44,984 nt of DNA from Lachnospiraceae bacterium (GTDB lineage: Bacteria > Bacillota > Clostridia > Lachnospirales > Lachnospiraceae): contig JAFXCD010000019.1 of the NCBI GenBank assembly GCA_017521605.1, positions 1-44,984 on the forward strand. Direction: 5' to 3'. The translations under genes and the position numbers were made by a program. The notes below the pieces were generated by a model that was not told where the DNA came from, did no database searches, and saw nothing but the letters and a program-made list of their open reading frames with translations. Positions 23,369-33,500 of the stretch are shown in pieces; the stretch's first letter is position 1; the number at the start of each line of letters is the position of its first letter.

Positions 23369-26296
23369 ATGAATAAATCAATAGAAGCAATGTCTGCTTA
23401 TGAAATAATAGAAATAAATACACTGGAGGATTTAAAATCAGAAGGGTATTTGCTTAAGCATAAAAAATCAGGAGCACGTATCGCGCTGATTTCCAATGAG
23501 GATGACAATAAGGTGTTTTACATTGGTTTTCGAACACCACCCAAGGATTCTACCGGTGTGGCGCATATTTTGGAGCACTCCGTACTTTGTGGTTCCAAAG
23601 AGTTTCCTGTCAAGGACCCTTTTGTGGAGCTGGTAAAGGGTTCATTAAATACCTTTTTAAATGCAATGACTTACCCGGATAAGACAGTATACCCCATAGC
23701 CAGCTGCAATGATAAGGATTTTCAGAATCTGATGCATGTGTATTTGGATGCAGTATTTTATCCTAATATTTATAAAACAGACAAGATTTTCAAGCAGGAG
23801 GGATGGCATTATTGTCTGCAGAATCCCGAGGAAGAACTGACCATTAATGGTGTGGTTTATAATGAAATGAAGGGAGCTTTTTCTTCTCCTGATGATGTGC
23901 TCTTCAGAGCCCAGATGGAAGGTCTGTATCCGGATAATACTTATGGCGTAGAATCCGGCGGTGATCCGGAGGTGATTCCACAGCTTACTTATGAGGATTT
24001 TCTGGCATTCCATCAGAAGTTTTATCATCCGGCTAATTCCTATATTTATCTGTACGGAAATATAGACATGGTGGAAAAACTGGAGTTTTTGGATGAAAAG
24101 TATTTGTCCCATTTTGATGAAATACAGGTGGACAGCGAGATTGCATTGCAGAAGCCTTTCGGCGCAGAAAGCAGAGTGTTTATAAAGGAATATCCTATCA
24201 GTGAAAATGAAAAAGAAGAGGAAAGTGCGTATTTAAGCTGGAATGCCTCCATTGGTGACAGCCTGGATAAAGAGCTTTATATTGCTTTCCAGATTATTGA
24301 TTATGCCCTTTGCTCAGCACCAGGTGCACCTTTAAAGCAGGCTTTGGTGGAAAAGCAAGTGGGTAAGGATGTGTACAGTATGTATGAAAGTACCATGCGA
24401 CAGCCCTACTTCAGTATAGTGGCTAAGGATACTTCTTTGGAGAAGCAGCCTGTTTTCTTAGAAACCATTGAGAGTGTATTGGGGAAATTAGTAAAAGAAG
24501 GTTTTGATGAAAAGGCATTGTTAGCCGGTATCAATTATTATGAATTTAAGTATCGTGAAGCGGATTTCGGTTCCTACCCTAAGGGACTTATGTATGGTCT
24601 GCAGGCTTTGGATAGCTGGCTCTATGATGAAAGTAAGCCCTTCCTGCATATTGAAGCCAATGCGACCTTTGCAGCTCTTCGCAAGAAAGCAAAAGAGGGC
24701 TATTTCGAAGAATTATTGCAGAAATATCTGTTGGATAACAACCATAAAGCTATTGTCATTTTGAAGCCGAAAAAGGGTCTGACAGAGGAGAATGAAGCGA
24801 AATTAAAGAAGATACTGGCAGAAAAGAAAGAATCCCTGAGTCCAGAAGAAATAGCAGATATTGTGGCAGAAACCAAAGCATTGGAGGAGTACCAGGAAGC
24901 AGAGGACAGTAAAGAGAACTTGGCGAAAATTCCTTTGCTTGCCAGAGAAGATATTGGAAAAGAAGCCCGTAAAATAATAAATGAGGAATGTAGAATAGGA
25001 GATATACCGGTGTTAAAGCATGAGGTTTTCACCAATGGTATTGCTTATCTTCGTATGATTTTTGAATGCAGGGAGATATCGGAGGATTTGTTGCCTTATT
25101 TGGGTATTTTCAAAGGTTGTCTGGGCTTGTTAAATACAAAGCATTATCAATACGGTGATTTGTTCAATGAAATGAATATTGTAACCGGTGGTATGTCTGC
25201 AGTAAATAATTGCTATAGCAATATAGATGATTTGAGTCAGTATCGACTGACCTTGGAGATTAAGACAAAGGTATTATATGATAATGTGTATAAGGCTATT
25301 GAACTTATGCGTGAAATCCTTATGACATCTGATTTTACGGATGAGAAGCGTCTTCGTGAGATAATTGCAGAGGGTAGAAGCCGTACCCAGAGCACAATGA
25401 TGAGTGCCGGACACAGTGTGGCAGTGAATCGTGCATTATCCTATGGTAGTGTGTCGGCAGAAATTAGCGAAGTGATTTCAGGGGTTCCATTCTATCGACT
25501 GGTGACAGAGTTGGATGAGCATTTTGAAGAAAACAAGGTTGCTTTGATTGAGAAGTTACAAAGACTTGCAAAATTGATTTTCCGTAAAGAAAATCTGATG
25601 GTGGATTTTGTGGGAACTGCTGAGTGCTATGAGAAGTTGGTCGGTCCTGTAAAGGATTTTGCAGAAGGGCTTTATACAGAAAGTGTAGAAAAAGGAAGCT
25701 ATGTGCCGGTGGTTAGTCGCAAGAACGAAGGCTTTATGACTTCCGGACAGGTGCAGTATGTATGCCGTGCCGGTAATTTCCGCAGAAAAGGCTTGCCTTA
25801 TAAGGGCGCACTGCGTATTTTAAAGGTAATGATGGGTTACGAGTATTTGTGGACCAATGTACGTGTAAAGGGTGGTGCTTACGGGTGCATGTGTGGCTTT
25901 GGTAAATCCGGAGAAAGCTACTTTGTGTCCTACAGAGATCCTAATTTGGGTAAAACCATTGAAATTTATGAGAAAGCGGCAGAGAATATTGCTCGTTTTG
26001 AAGCGGATGAACGTACTATGACCCAGTATATTATAGGAGCTATTAGTGATTTGGATGTGCCTATGAACCCGGCAGCGTTGGGGCTTTTCTCCTTAAGTGC
26101 CTATATGACCGGACTGACCCAGGAGGTATTGCAGAAGGAACGTGATGAAATGCTCTCTACAACTGCCGAAGATGTCAGAGAATTATCGAAATATATTGAA
26201 GCTTTTATGTCAGATGAATTCCTGTGTGCAGTTGGTAATGCCGAAAAGATTAAGGGAGAGGCAGATTTATTCATGCATACGGAGAATTTGTTTTAA
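23369..26296 (+). CDS. M16C-family zinc metalloprotease (presequence protease/insulinase type)
   Basis: A 975-residue peptidase that degrades short unfolded peptides inside a closed chamber. The inverted zinc motif HxxEH is HILEH at 66-70, and the third ligand is Glu166 in YNEMKGAFSS. Flanking family features are STGVAHILEHSVLCGS, KDPFVELVKGSLNTFLNAMTYPD and YPNIY. The C-terminal half contains the R/Y pair region (GGAYGCMCGFGKSGE, SYRDPN) that closes over substrate. Length matches the PreP-type M16C group. There is no signal peptide, so it is cytosolic. The start at 23369 follows AGAGGAGAGAAGG. It is the last gene of the group starting at 21310; no terminator is seen, but a large palindromic element follows at 26340. 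Confidence 0.93.
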   Translation: MNKSIEAMSAYEIIEINTLEDLKSEGYLLKHKKSGARIALISNEDDNKVFYIGFRTPPKDSTGVAHILEHSVLCGSKEFPVKDPFVELVKGSLNTFLNAMTYPDKTVYPIASCNDKDFQNLMHVYLDAVFYPNIYKTDKIFKQEGWHYCLQNPEEELTINGVVYNEMKGAFSSPDDVLFRAQMEGLYPDNTYGVESGGDPEVIPQLTYEDFLAFHQKFYHPANSYIYLYGNIDMVEKLEFLDEKYLSHFDEIQVDSEIALQKPFGAESRVFIKEYPISENEKEEESAYLSWNASIGDSLDKELYIAFQIIDYALCSAPGAPLKQALVEKQVGKDVYSMYESTMRQPYFSIVAKDTSLEKQPVFLETIESVLGKLVKEGFDEKALLAGINYYEFKYREADFGSYPKGLMYGLQALDSWLYDESKPFLHIEANATFAALRKKAKEGYFEELLQKYLLDNNHKAIVILKPKKGLTEENEAKLKKILAEKKESLSPEEIADIVAETKALEEYQEAEDSKENLAKIPLLAREDIGKEARKIINEECRIGDIPVLKHEVFTNGIAYLRMIFECREISEDLLPYLGIFKGCLGLLNTKHYQYGDLFNEMNIVTGGMSAVNNCYSNIDDLSQYRLTLEIKTKVLYDNVYKAIELMREILMTSDFTDEKRLREIIAEGRSRTQSTMMSAGHSVAVNRALSYGSVSAEISEVISGVPFYRLVTELDEHFEENKVALIEKLQRLAKLIFRKENLMVDFVGTAECYEKLVGPVKDFAEGLYTESVEKGSYVPVVSRKNEGFMTSGQVQYVCRAGNFRRKGLPYKGALRILKVMMGYEYLWTNVRVKGGAYGCMCGFGKSGESYFVSYRDPNLGKTIEIYEKAAENIARFEADERTMTQYIIGAISDLDVPMNPAALGLFSLSAYMTGLTQEVLQKERDEMLSTTAEDVRELSKYIEAFMSDEFLCAVGNAEKIKGEADLFMHTENLF

Positions 26297-26339
26297 ATAT
26301 AATCCAATTTGTTTTTGGGTACTTTATTAGATTGTGTCA

Positions 26340-26524
26340 GGCAATTGGGAATATAATTTCCTACAAGCAAGGTCTTGCAAAACGTCGGCCCTTGGCGAGG
26401 TCCTTTCGAGCCGAAAGTTTGCAAAACAAACTTGGAGAGAATTGCTTTGCAATTCTCAAAGTGGCAGTTACGTTTTGGACGAAGCGAGAGCGTCCTGCGG
26501 TAGGATATTATATTTCCAAGTGCC
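26340..26524. repeat. 185-nt multi-branched palindromic element (structured RNA or MITE-like repeat)
   Basis: The ends form a 25-bp near-perfect inverted repeat (26340-26364 with 26500-26524: 22 Watson-Crick pairs, one G-U, two mismatches). Nested inside are a perfect 8-bp helix (26378-26385 with 26470-26477) and hairpins at 26385-26414, 26416-26432, 26437-26457 (perfect 9 bp, TTT loop) and 26477-26495. Short open frames run through it but resemble no protein and have no ribosome site. It lies between the M16 protease and era, ending 42 nt before the era start codon. It could be a structured non-coding RNA, a regulatory leader of era, or an intergenic repeat. The fold is clear; the identity is not. 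Confidence 0.8.
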
Positions 26525-26565
26525 GATAAATAACAAGGACCGCAACAGCGGCAGAAAGAGGAATT

Positions 26566-27477
26566 ATGAACGAGAATCCTTCCTATAAGGCTGGCTTTGC
26601 CACCTTAATCGGACGCCCTAATGTGGGAAAGTCTACTTTAATGAATAAGTTGATTGGCCAGAAGATTGCCATTACCAGTAATAAGCCCCAGACCACCAGA
26701 AATCGTATCCAGACCGTTTACACCTCTGATGAGGGACAGATTGTTTTTCTGGATACCCCCGGTATTCACAAGGCAAAGAATAAGCTTGGCAATTATATGG
26801 TAGGAGTGGCAGAGAGAACCCTTTCCGAGGTGGATGTGGTACTCTGGCTGGTAGAACCTACCAATTATATCGGTGCAGGAGAACAGCACATTATTGAGCA
26901 GTTAAAGAAGGTAAAAACACCTGTAATTCTGGTTATTAATAAAATCGATATGGTAAAGAAGGAAGAGATTCTGACCTTTATTGATACCTATCGTAAGGAG
27001 TTGGATTTTGCAGAAATTGTACCGGTTTCGGCATTAAAGGGCGACAATACGGATACGCTGATACAATGTATTATGAAGTATCTGCCCTATGGTCCTGCTT
27101 TTTATGACGAGGATACCATTACGGATCAACCCATGCGTCAGATTGTGGCAGAGCTGATTCGTGAGAAGGCCCTACGTTGTTTGGATGAGGAGATTCCTCA
27201 TGGTGTGGCAGTGAGTGTGGAGAGCATGAAATATCGGAAGAATATTTGCGATATTGAGGCAACTATTGTTTGTGAGAGAGATTCTCACAAAGGAATTATT
27301 ATAGGTAAGGGAGGCAGTATGCTGAAGAAAATCGGTTCCACTGCCAGACCGGATATTGAAGATTTGTTAGAAATGCAGGTTAATCTGCAGCTTTGGGTAA
27401 AGGTGAAGAAGGACTGGAGAGACAGTGACTTTCTGTTAAAAAATTTCGGCTACAATCCCCAGGATTTAAAGAGATAA
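26566..27477 (+). CDS. era: GTPase Era, 16S rRNA-processing and ribosome assembly factor
   Basis: A 303-residue Era protein that binds the 3' end of 16S rRNA and checks 30S assembly. The GTPase motifs are complete: G1 GRPNVGKST, G2 in PQTTRNRI, G3 DTPGIHK, G4 NKID and G5 SALKG. The C-terminal KH domain carries IIGKGGSMLKKIG. Length and domain order are standard. The start at 26566 follows AGAGGAATT. It is followed by the yqzL-like gene and recO, the same order as in Bacillus subtilis. A palindromic element sits directly upstream and may be part of its leader. Confidence 0.97.
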   Translation: MNENPSYKAGFATLIGRPNVGKSTLMNKLIGQKIAITSNKPQTTRNRIQTVYTSDEGQIVFLDTPGIHKAKNKLGNYMVGVAERTLSEVDVVLWLVEPTNYIGAGEQHIIEQLKKVKTPVILVINKIDMVKKEEILTFIDTYRKELDFAEIVPVSALKGDNTDTLIQCIMKYLPYGPAFYDEDTITDQPMRQIVAELIREKALRCLDEEIPHGVAVSVESMKYRKNICDIEATIVCERDSHKGIIIGKGGSMLKKIGSTARPDIEDLLEMQVNLQLWVKVKKDWRDSDFLLKNFGYNPQDLKR

Positions 27478-27574
27478 TACCAAAATCATCCAAAGGCCTA
27501 CATAAATCTGGAAGAATAGAAAAAGCCATTTCGACTAACCCTAATAACGAACAAACGAAAAGGGGGATAACGAA

Positions 27575-27781
27575 ATGGAAGAACGGTTGCAGATAAAGGA
27601 CATGGATTCCTGGAATCAGTTTTTTAAATCAGGAAAAGTGGAAGATTATTTACATTATGTTTCACAGCATAGTAATAGCTTAAGTCGCGAGACAGAAAAC
27701 AGCAGTTGGGGAGGAGTAGGTTCCCATGCAGGATTTGATACAGGTAACAGGTATGATATTGAAACAGACGCCTATCGGTGA
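27575..27781 (+). CDS. YqzL-like small protein
   Basis: A 68-residue protein starting after a strong AAAAGGGGGATAACG ribosome site. The segment MDSWNQFFKSGKVEDYLHYVSQ matches the pattern of the tiny YqzL proteins (W-x-x-F-x-x-[TS]G-x-[IV]-x-x-YL-x-Y). In Bacillus, yqzL also lies between era and recO. The present protein is longer than the ~47-residue Bacillus form, with a Ser/Gly-rich tail. Its last 56 nt overlap the start of recO in another frame, suggesting translational coupling. The function of YqzL is unknown. Confidence 0.78.
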   Translation: MEERLQIKDMDSWNQFFKSGKVEDYLHYVSQHSNSLSRETENSSWGGVGSHAGFDTGNRYDIETDAYR

Positions 27782-28376
27782 ATATGATAGGCGTATCTGT
27801 TTGTTGACCAAAGAGAGAGGAAAGATTTCGGCCTTTGTACGAGGCTCCCGTAAACCGGGAAGCAGACTCAGCAGTGCCACCAATCCTTTTTCTTTTGGAG
27901 TTTTTAAGCTTCATGTAGGGAAAAATGCATATAATGTACAGGAAGCAGATATTCAGAATTATTTTGAAGATTTAAGGACGGATTACATAGGTGCTTATTA
28001 CGGTATGTACTTTGCAGAAATTGCAGATTATTATACCCGTGAAAATAATGATGAAAAAGAAATGCTGAAATTATTATATCAGTCACTCAGGGCATTGAGT
28101 GTATCCGCACTGTCTAAGGAATTAGTGCGATTTGTATTTGAAATAAAGAGTATTGTTATCAATGGCGAATTTCCGGGACTACCTAAGGATTGGGATTTGG
28201 AGCCTTCTACGGAATATGCAGTGCAATTTGTATTAAATGCCCCCATAGAAAAGCTTTTTACCTTTACTGTTTCAGAAACTGTGCTGACTCAGCTGGAGCA
28301 ATTAACCAATCATTATAGGGACAAAATATGGGACAGAGATTTTAAAAGTTTGGAAATAATAAAAACTCTATGTTGA
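27726..28376 (+). CDS. recO: DNA repair protein RecO
   Basis: A 216-residue RecO, which loads RecA onto SSB-coated single strands together with RecR in the RecFOR pathway. The N-terminal OB fold is clear: VTGMILKQTPIGEYDRRICLLTKERGKISAFVRGSRKPGSRL. The helical C-terminal half follows, with YFAEIADYY. The protein is shorter than the usual 240-260 residues, and the zinc-finger cysteines common in Firmicute RecO (C-x2-C pattern) are missing; the region reads EIKSIVINGEFPGLP. The start at 27726 follows GGGGAGGAG inside the yqzL-like gene. Context (era, yqzL, recO) supports the call. Its stop codon overlaps the -35 box of the next promoter. Confidence 0.93.
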   Translation: MQDLIQVTGMILKQTPIGEYDRRICLLTKERGKISAFVRGSRKPGSRLSSATNPFSFGVFKLHVGKNAYNVQEADIQNYFEDLRTDYIGAYYGMYFAEIADYYTRENNDEKEMLKLLYQSLRALSVSALSKELVRFVFEIKSIVINGEFPGLPKDWDLEPSTEYAVQFVLNAPIEKLFTFTVSETVLTQLEQLTNHYRDKIWDRDFKSLEIIKTLC

Positions 28377-28401
28377 AAAAAGTTGAATTGTTCGGTATAA
28401 T
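28373..28401 (+). promoter_or_regulatory. Promoter of the lipoprotein gene
   Basis: TTGAAA (28373-28378, overlapping the recO stop) and a perfect TATAAT (28396-28401) are 17 nt apart. Confidence 0.8.
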
Positions 28402-28446
28402 AGACTGAACTTTGTTTTACATAAACAAATAGAAAAGAGGAACAGC

Positions 28447-29079
28447 ATGGGAAAGAAAAAAGCAATCAGTTTGTTTTTGGTGATAGTACTCAGTGCACTG
28501 TTTATTACCGGATGTTCGAAAGAAACCATTTATGTACCGGTAGCATCCAATACCATTGAAATAACGGAAAATGGTGAGATTGTAGGATATATAGTGGAGC
28601 CTTTTGATAAAGAGTATTATGATATTCAGGAACTGGCTGCCATGGCAGAAACAGAGATTAATGAATATAATACAGAAAAGAAGACTTTGGTGAAGGAAGC
28701 CGGGGGCGTCCCTGTCGTAGTAGATAAAGTGATTATGGCTGAAGACGGCAGTAAGAACGCAGTGGTGGCACTGAAGTTTTATAATACTGCAGTATATGAG
28801 GATTATATGGGTAGGCAGCTTTTTCACGGAACAGTAGAGGAAGCGATTATAGCAGGATATGATATAGATAAGAAGCTTTCCAAGGTCAAGGGCGGAGATT
28901 TACTAACCGGAGATTTGCTACAGAAAAATAAGGATAAAAAGATTCTGATTCTGGAAGCTGCTGTTAGTGTAAGATTACCCCAAACAATACAGTTCTTAAG
29001 CTCCAATACAAAAATGGATGACTATGGGTATGTAGATTGTACAGCCAATGAAGAATTGAAATATATTATATATAAATAA
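28447..29079 (+). CDS. Predicted lipoprotein of unknown function
   Basis: A 210-residue exported protein. The N-terminus is a lipoprotein signal: basic MGKKK, hydrophobic [14 protein letters not shown], and lipobox ITGC with Cys23 as the lipidated residue. The mature part is acidic and alternates strands and helices; I recognise no family. Features include [25 protein letters not shown] and a C-terminal strand-rich part ending [16 protein letters not shown]. It would be anchored to the outer face of the membrane. It has its own sigma-A promoter and lies 13 nt before glyS, so it may be co-transcribed with that gene. No terminator is seen between them. Confidence 0.85.
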   Translation: MGKKKAISLFLVIVLSALFITGCSKETIYVPVASNTIEITENGEIVGYIVEPFDKEYYDIQELAAMAETEINEYNTEKKTLVKEAGGVPVVVDKVIMAEDGSKNAVVALKFYNTAVYEDYMGRQLFHGTVEEAIIAGYDIDKKLSKVKGGDLLTGDLLQKNKDKKILILEAAVSVRLPQTIQFLSSNTKMDDYGYVDCTANEELKYIIYK

Positions 29080-29092
29080 GAGGAGAAGTATC

Positions 29093-30481
29093 ATGGAAAA
29101 GACAATGGAGAAAATTGTAGCATTAGCAAAAGCAAGAGGATTTGTATATCCCGGCTCTGAAATCTACGGCGGTTTGGCAAATACCTGGGATTATGGTAAT
29201 CTGGGTGTTGAACTTAAGAATAATGTTAAGAAGGCATGGTGGCAGAAATTCGTACAGGAAAATCCTTACAATGTAGGTGTGGACTGTGCTATCTTAATGA
29301 ACCCACAGACTTGGGTGGCTTCAGGACATTTGGGCGGTTTCTCAGATCCTTTGATGGACTGTAAGGAATGTCATGAGCGTTTCCGTGCAGATAAAATTAT
29401 TGAAGATTATTGTGCAGAAAATGGTATCATCTTAGAGGAAAGTGTAGATGCCTGGAGCAATGAACAGATGAGAGCTTTTGTGGAAGAAAAGAATATTCCC
29501 TGCCCTACCTGTGGTAAGCACAACTTTACTGATATCCGTCAGTTTAACTTAATGTTTAAGACCTTCCAGGGTGTAACTGAGGATGCTAAGAATACAGTAT
29601 ATTTAAGACCTGAAACAGCACAGGGCATTTTTGTTAACTTTAAAAATGTACAGAGAACTTCCCGTAAGAAGATTCCTTTTGGTATTGCGCAGATTGGTAA
29701 ATCTTTCCGTAATGAGATTACTCCCGGTAACTTTACTTTCCGAACCAGAGAGTTTGAACAGATGGAATTAGAATTTTTCTGTGAACCCGGTACCGATCTT
29801 GAGTGGTTCCAGTACTGGCGAGGTTTTTGTCGTGACTGGTTACTTTCTCTTGGTATGAAGGAAGAAGAGTTGAGACTGCGTGACCATAGTCCTGAAGAAT
29901 TAAGCTTCTACAGCAAGGCTACTACAGACTTCGAGTTTTTATTCCCCTTCGGATGGGGCGAACTTTGGGGTATTGCTGACAGAACCGATTATGACCTGAC
30001 ACAGCATCAGAATGTATCCGGTGAGGATATGTCCTACTTTGATGATGAGAAGAAGGAAAAATATGTACCTTATGTAGTAGAGCCTTCACTTGGTGCTGAC
30101 CGTGTGGTATTGGCATTCCTGTGTGCAGCGTATGATGAAGAGGAGCTGGAGGGTGGCGATATGCGTACCGTACTTCGTTTCCATCCTGCATTGGCACCGG
30201 TTAAGATTGGCGTGTTACCTCTTTCTAAGAAGTTAAACGAAGGTGCAGAGAAGGTTTATGCTCAGTTATGCAAGAAGTATAATTGTGAATTTGATGATAG
30301 AGGAAATATCGGTAAGAGATATCGTCGTCAGGATGAAATCGGTACACCTTTCTGTGTAACTTATGATTTTGAATCTGAAACTGATGGCTGTGTAACCGTT
30401 CGTTTCCGTGATTCTATGGAACAGGAAAGAGTTGCAATTGCTGATTTGGATGCTTACTTTGCAGACCGTTTCACATTCTAA
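29093..30481 (+). CDS. glyS: Glycyl-tRNA synthetase (alpha2 type)
   Basis: A 462-residue class II synthetase charging tRNA-Gly. It begins in the eukaryote/archaeal-like dimeric form: [41 protein letters not shown]. Class II motif 2 is near [33 protein letters not shown], and motif 3 near [18 protein letters not shown]. The C-terminal anticodon-binding domain starts at about [14 protein letters not shown] CxxC pair (CKEC, CPTC) in the insertion probably binds zinc. Length is normal. The ribosome site AGAGGAGAAG precedes ATG 29093. No T-box leader is present. A terminator follows. Confidence 0.97.
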   Translation: MEKTMEKIVALAKARGFVYPGSEIYGGLANTWDYGNLGVELKNNVKKAWWQKFVQENPYNVGVDCAILMNPQTWVASGHLGGFSDPLMDCKECHERFRADKIIEDYCAENGIILEESVDAWSNEQMRAFVEEKNIPCPTCGKHNFTDIRQFNLMFKTFQGVTEDAKNTVYLRPETAQGIFVNFKNVQRTSRKKIPFGIAQIGKSFRNEITPGNFTFRTREFEQMELEFFCEPGTDLEWFQYWRGFCRDWLLSLGMKEEELRLRDHSPEELSFYSKATTDFEFLFPFGWGELWGIADRTDYDLTQHQNVSGEDMSYFDDEKKEKYVPYVVEPSLGADRVVLAFLCAAYDEEELEGGDMRTVLRFHPALAPVKIGVLPLSKKLNEGAEKVYAQLCKKYNCEFDDRGNIGKRYRRQDEIGTPFCVTYDFESETDGCVTVRFRDSMEQERVAIADLDAYFADRFTF

Positions 30482-30510
30482 ATAAAAGGAAACGTAAATA
30501 GGAAACAAAC

Positions 30511-30541
30511 AAAAGGGAGCAGAAAAACGCTGCTCCTTTTC
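30511..30541 (+). terminator. Intrinsic terminator after glyS
   Basis: The stem AAAAGGGAGCAG/CTGCTCCTTTT has a 7-nt loop and one bulged G. The T run forms part of the stem. Confidence 0.75.
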
Positions 30542-30579
30542 GTGATATATGGATATCGTATAGAGAAGGGGAATAATGG

Positions 30580-33500
30580 ATGAACAAAACAGAGATTTTC
30601 CAGGTGTTGGGGATAGAAGAAACCAAAGATGAGAATCTGATTAAAAGAGCCTATAGAGAAAAACTGGCGGTGACAAATCCGGAGGATAATCCGGAAGGGT
30701 TTAAAAGATTACGTAGTGCCTATGAGGAGGCATGCGCGTTTGCAAGACAGCCGGAAGAAGAGGTGCAGGAGACAGAGAAAGATGAGACCCCTTCAGGACT
30801 TTGGGTGGAAAAGGTGGCACTTGTTTATGCCAATATGGAAAAACGCCGTGATATCGCCTGTTGGGAAGCTTTGTTTGAAGAGGATGTGTTGCTGGACCTG
30901 GCAGAAGAGGAAAATTGTACCTATAAGCTGTTACGCTTTTTGTTGGAGCATTTCAAGCTGCCTACTGCTGTGTGGAAGCTGATACAGAATAAACTACACA
31001 TTATTGAGAATAGTGATGGTTTCAGAGAGCATTTCCCGGCAGATTTTATGAATTTTGTAATCAATCGCTGTCGTCATGGAGAGGATTTGGAGTTTGACCA
31101 GTTTACGGGTGCGCCGGATGCAGATTATGATTTATTTATCCGATACAGTGACAACTGCTGGGAGGCACTGAGTAACGAGCAGGCTGATCAGGCTGCGGAG
31201 TTTGTGAAGAATGCAGATGATTTGGAAATTACTCATCCCATGATGGAGATTAACAGGGCCAAGGTATGGGAAATGCAGGGAAAAAAGGAAGAGGCTGTAG
31301 AATGGCTGAGAAACCTGTATAAGAAGTGGACTGAGGACTTGATGGTGAAGTATCATGCAGCGGAAACCTTTTGGAGAAATGACCACAAGGAAGAAGCCGT
31401 ACCGATTTATGAAAGCATTAAGGAGAAAAATGAAAAGCATTATATGGCCAACAAGCGTCTGATGGAGTGGCATTATGAACAGAAGCTCTTTAAAGAGGCT
31501 AAGAAATGTGCAGAAGAAGTATTAAGTCTGGGTGGTGAAGAAGAATTAAGAGAGCTTTTAGGGTTGATTAATGCAGAATTGGAAAAGGAACTGGAGAAAA
31601 AGTTCAAGGAAACTCCGGATATAGAAACCGGCCTGGAGCTGGGCTGGTGCTATTTACAGGACGCCAGATATTGTGAAGGGATACAGCATGCACTGGATTT
31701 AAGTGCTTTGGTTACTGAGGAGAAAGATGCAGAGTATAAAGGGCTTATGACCAAATTATATGTAGAAGGTGCGGAGTATGAGAAGGCACTGGAGATGGCG
31801 GCAGTTTGGGAAAATGCTTTAAAGGCAAAGATAGACTCCTACAAGGATGACGAAAAAGATAAAGAGAAAAAGAAGGATCAGGATCGTGTAAAGCAGTCCT
31901 ATAGTATACGTGCTTACTGCTATGGTAAGCTTGGCTATAAGGATTCGGAGTGTTTTGAAAAAGCAATTGAGTATATTGAAATTGTAGAAGATATGGCTGA
32001 GGCAGATCAACCGGATTACAATATTATGCTGGAAAAGGCACAAGTGTATCTGGATATGGAGGAGTACGAAAAGAGCCTCAAGGTTTCTATGGAATTGATT
32101 GAGAAGTATCAGATTTTTGCAGCTTATGCCAGTGCCCAGAAAGCATATAACCGTATGTGGGACGCTCAGGGAGTTCTGGATTGCGGATACCAGTGTATCC
32201 GCCATTTTCCGGAATATCCAAAAGCATACGAGCGAATTGCCAAGGTGTATCTGGACTTTGAAAAGAAGGAAGATTTGCAAAATATCCTGGAGCAGGCGAA
32301 ACAGGCTAAGGTTGAGAGCCCTTATTTAGAAGCATATGAATATATGCTGAATCATGAAAAATTGAATTCTGATACTGTGGACAAAATGCTGAAAGACTAT
32401 CGGGAGAACTACTTAGAGAAAGTGGGTGAAGGGGATAAGTCCTTGTATGAACAGGGATTGGAGATTATTAATCAGTGTCTGTATTCTTATCCGGGGCCTT
32501 ATATGTTTGTGGAGCGTGCACTGATTCACAGAGATGCCTGTGTTTATGATAAGGCTATAGAGGAGTATGAAAATGCATTGGCGGAGGAACCGGGTAATCC
32601 GTATGCTTATAACGGTCTTTCTTTTGTGTATAAGCTAAAGATGGAATATGAGAAGGCACTGGTATGCATAAAGAAAGCAATTCTCTATTTTGATAAGCCT
32701 TATGCACGCGCATATTGTGATATGGCGGATTTATACACTTTGCTGGGATTACATAAGATGGCAGTGGAAGCTTATGAAAAGTCTTTGGAAGTAGGGGGAG
32801 AAGAAATTCAAAAAAGCAAGTACTATGTGCGTCGATATGCACATAGTCTGGTGCGGGCAGGAAGAACAGAAGAGGCTCTAAAAGCTCTTAAGACAGCATA
32901 TACCCAACCTTTTGAATGTTATGAACAAGAGGTGGAGATTTATCACAAGCTGGCGGATGAAGAAAATGCCAGAAAGGTGATGAAGCTTTGGTATAATGAA
33001 TTGTTTGGCGTTAGGGATGAAGATGTGGCACATCAAAAAGCTAAATATTATGATAGCCTGGCATGGACAGAGTTGATTAGCGGTGACGTGAAGAAGGCTA
33101 TATATGCCTTTAAAACAGAAATTGTATTAAAAGGAGAAATTGAAAAAGAACCGGATAACTCGGGAATCTATTGTGATTTGGTGTTTGCGGCAGCGTTGGC
33201 CGGAGATGATAAGACGGCTTTTATTTATGCAAAAAGACTGATTGACTTTTTGGAAAAGATGCGCGAGGAGGGAGTGAACCTTCATTATGAAATGGATAAG
33301 ATTGCACTGGAAAGAGAGTTTGTGTGCAAATATTTCACTGCAACCAGGGAAGAGTTAGAAGAGGTTTTAGAGCGCAATGCTAAGACCAATATCTGCTATT
33401 TCTGTACAGAGCCGCTCTGTAAGGAAGTGGAAGCTATGCGAGTGCTTCATCTGCTTCGTGTAGGCAAAACAGAGGAAGCCTTTGCCAAAGTGGAAGAGAT

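Noticed and set aside
26332-26588. Two overlapping plus-strand ORFs (65 and 84 codons) in the gap before era
   Set aside because: They run through the palindromic element, have no ribosome site, and their translations follow from the inverted-repeat sequence rather than a protein family.
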